A stretch of 64,000 nt of DNA, taken from the NCBI GenBank assembly GCA_020637515.1, contig JACKKG010000001.1:2076501-2140500 (forward strand), written 5' to 3'. Under the pieces are notes generated by a model, which saw nothing but the letters and a program-made list of their open reading frames with translations, did not search any database and was not told the origin of the DNA. Position 1 is the stretch's first letter, and every line of letters starts with the position of its first letter. The stretch is from Rhodobacter sp. GTDB lineage: Bacteria > Pseudomonadota > Alphaproteobacteria > Rhodobacterales > Rhodobacteraceae. Shown piece after piece: positions 62,518 to 64,000 of the stretch. A program made the position numbers and the translations under genes.

Positions 62518-63090
62518 ATGCTGAAGGTGGTGGTGGCGGTCAGCCTGATGCTGACGGCGAGCGGAGCCGAGGCCAACGGCCTCAGGCTGGGCGGTGGGGG
62601 TGCCGGCGCGCACGGGGACAGGTTCTCGGCCGCGACCCGGCTGCTCGACACCCGCGCGGCCCGGCAATATTCGGCCTCGAGCCCGGACAGTGCGGCGCCG
62701 GCGGTCACCTATTCGGGGCGCTACCAAGGCGAATACCTGACCCTCGCGCGCGAAGCCGCGCGGCATCACAACGTGCCCGAAGAGCTGTTCCTGCGGCTGG
62801 TCCACCAGGAAAGCCGCTGGAACCCGCAGGCGGTCTCGCCCGCGGGGGCGCGCGGATTGGCGCAACTGATGCCGGACACGGCCGCCCGCCTGGGGGTGAA
62901 CCCCGACGATCCGCGCCAGAACCTGGAAGGCGGCGCGCGCTACCTGCGCATGATGTATGAACGCTTCGGCGACTGGCGGCTGGCGCTGGCGGCGTATAAC
63001 GCCGGGCCCGGTGCGGTCGAACAGCACAATGGCGTGCCGCCCTACGCCGAAACGACGGAATACGTGCGCATCATCCTGGGCGCCGGCTGA
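62518..63090 (+). CDS. Lytic transglycosylase (SLT domain)
   Basis: A 190-residue periplasmic peptidoglycan-cleaving enzyme. Signal peptide at 1-19 (VAVSLMLTASGAEA); SLT domain from about 72, catalytic Glu98 in HQESRWNP, then GLAQLMP and AYNAGPGAV. ATG 62518 has GGGA six bases upstream; ATG 62506 adds four residues and is less well placed. Confidence 0.92.
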   Translation: MLKVVVAVSLMLTASGAEANGLRLGGGGAGAHGDRFSAATRLLDTRAARQYSASSPDSAAPAVTYSGRYQGEYLTLAREAARHHNVPEELFLRLVHQESRWNPQAVSPAGARGLAQLMPDTAARLGVNPDDPRQNLEGGARYLRMMYERFGDWRLALAAYNAGPGAVEQHNGVPPYAETTEYVRIILGAG

Positions 63091-63099
63091 ACGGGGCCG

Positions 63100-64000
63100 A
63101 TGACGCAGGGCACCGCGATTCCCCGGATCGACCTGCGCGCCCTGTTCGCGGGGGACATCGCAGCGCGGTCCGCGCTGCGCCGGGGCGTGACCGAGGTCGG
63201 TTTTCTGGTGGTGCATGACACGCCGATCGGTGCCGCCCGGGTGCAGGGCGTTCTTGATGCGTATCGCGGCTTTTTCGCCCTGCCCGAGGCCGAGAAGGCC
63301 GCGGTGGACATGGCGCGCACGGGGTCCAACCGGGGCTGGGGCGGGCCACGCAGCGAACAGGTCGATCCGGCGGCGAACCCCGATTACAAGGAAGTCTTCG
63401 ACATGGGGTTCGAGGTTCCGGGGTCGCCCCTGGCGGTGCACGCGCCGAACCTCTGGCCCGCGCGCCCGGCGGGATTCCGCGCCACGCTCGAGGGGTATTA
63501 CGCCGAAGCCCGGTCGCTGTCGCTGCGCCTCTTGCGGGAAATCGCCGGGGTGCTGGGGCCGGATACCGGCTTTTTCGATGACAAGTTCCACGCCCCGATG
63601 GCCCTGCTGCGCGGGAATTTCTATCCGCCCCGGCCCGACTGGGCCGGCGCGCGCGATTTCGGCATCGGTGCCCATACCGATTACGGCTGCCTGACCCTGC
63701 TGGCCACGGACGGCGTGCCAGGGCTTGAGGTGCGGCTCGGCTCGGGCCACTGGCTGCCGGTCGAGGCCGGGCCGGGCGCCTTCGTCATCAATTTCGGCGA
63801 GATGCTGGAGATGTGGTCTGGCGGACGGGTGCGCGCGACGCCGCATCGCGTGATCGGCGGCGCGGCGGACCGGTTGTCGGTGCCCCTGTTCTTCAACCCC
63901 TCGCCCGAGGTGAACGTGGCGCCGCCCGGGTCCGGCGAAACGATCCGCGCGGTCGATCACCTGCAACGGCGCTTCAACGAGACCTATGTGCACCTGCAAC
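63100..64000 (+). CDS. Isopenicillin N synthase-family 2-oxoglutarate/Fe(II) oxygenase (3' end missing)
   Basis: An open frame of 300 codons running off the window end. IPNS-like architecture: N-terminal PRIDLRALF and FLVVHD stretches, YKEVFDMG, LLRGNFYPP, then the iron ligands His and Asp in GAHTDYGCLTLL and the distal His in RVRATPHRVIGG, with R-x-S for 2-oxoglutarate in DRLSVPLFF. A cytosolic hydroxylase or oxidase of unknown substrate. It starts nine bases behind the transglycosylase gene, so probably cotranscribed. Confidence 0.9.
   Translation, partial: MTQGTAIPRIDLRALFAGDIAARSALRRGVTEVGFLVVHDTPIGAARVQGVLDAYRGFFALPEAEKAAVDMARTGSNRGWGGPRSEQVDPAANPDYKEVFDMGFEVPGSPLAVHAPNLWPARPAGFRATLEGYYAEARSLSLRLLREIAGVLGPDTGFFDDKFHAPMALLRGNFYPPRPDWAGARDFGIGAHTDYGCLTLLATDGVPGLEVRLGSGHWLPVEAGPGAFVINFGEMLEMWSGGRVRATPHRVIGGAADRLSVPLFFNPSPEVNVAPPGSGETIRAVDHLQRRFNETYVHLQ

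Overview
The window looks like a chromosomal segment of an alphaproteobacterium of the family Rhodobacteraceae (Rhodobacter/Paracoccus/Roseobacter relatives). The grounds are high GC content, the block irr / fabA-fabB-fabI, the adjacent cell-cycle genes sciP and ctrA, a membrane ferritin MbfA, the 3' order bamA-ompH-fabZ-lpxA-lpxI-lpxB, an acetyl-type MetA, ThyX instead of ThyA, and a family II pyrophosphatase. The genus cannot be decided from the sequence alone. Almost everything is core genome. No phage, insertion sequence, CRISPR array or rRNA operon was seen.

Layout. 1-5.2 kb: the end of a SAF-domain oxidoreductase and a four-gene PotFGHI-type ABC importer. 5.3-13.5 kb: mbfA, an RDD membrane protein, fabI-fabB-fabA, irr, rlmJ, a DUF2254 membrane protein with a CopZ-like metal-binding protein, and pyrE. 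13.5-27.8 kb: an AraC regulator and miaA, then the envelope run pyrH-frr-uppS-cdsA-dxr-rseP-(small ORF)-bamA-ompH-fabZ-lpxA-lpxI-lpxB, which joins isoprenoid carrier, phospholipid, outer-membrane protein and lipid A synthesis. 27.8-34.9 kb: mnmA, sciP, ctrA, ligA, recG and an unlisted 42-residue membrane peptide gene behind a perfect alphaproteobacterial SOS box. 34.9-45.6 kb: a NifU-like scaffold, hisI, gluQ, trmFO, gyrA, ppaC, a DUF2161 nuclease-like protein and an adenine deaminase pair. 45.7-54.5 kb: a penicillin acylase homologue, a P-loop protein, metA, an FKBP isomerase, tdk, tRNA-Gly(GCC), an HxlR regulator, two VOC proteins and a DUF817 membrane protein. 54.5-61.4 kb is the accessory part: thyX, a strikingly AT-rich DUF3644-type gene with a HEPN-like Rx4H motif, then a small catabolic module (MarR, hotdog thioesterase, PaaK-like CoA ligase, LigM/DesA-like O-demethylase). 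61.6-64 kb: tRNA-Gly(CCC), ssb, a lytic transglycosylase and the start of a 2-oxoglutarate/Fe(II) oxygenase that runs off the end.

Unannotated structure. Five GC-rich modular elements lie directly behind stop codons at about 5.2 (two copies), 13.5, 41.3 and 50.1 kb. Each carries strong hairpins followed by one of two conserved 20-nt cores, so they form an interspersed 3'-end repeat family.

Most promising for follow-up: the SOS-box/42-aa membrane peptide (a candidate SidA-like division inhibitor), the AT-rich HEPN-like single-gene island after thyX, the demethylation module with its twin palindromic operator, and the 3'-end repeat family.
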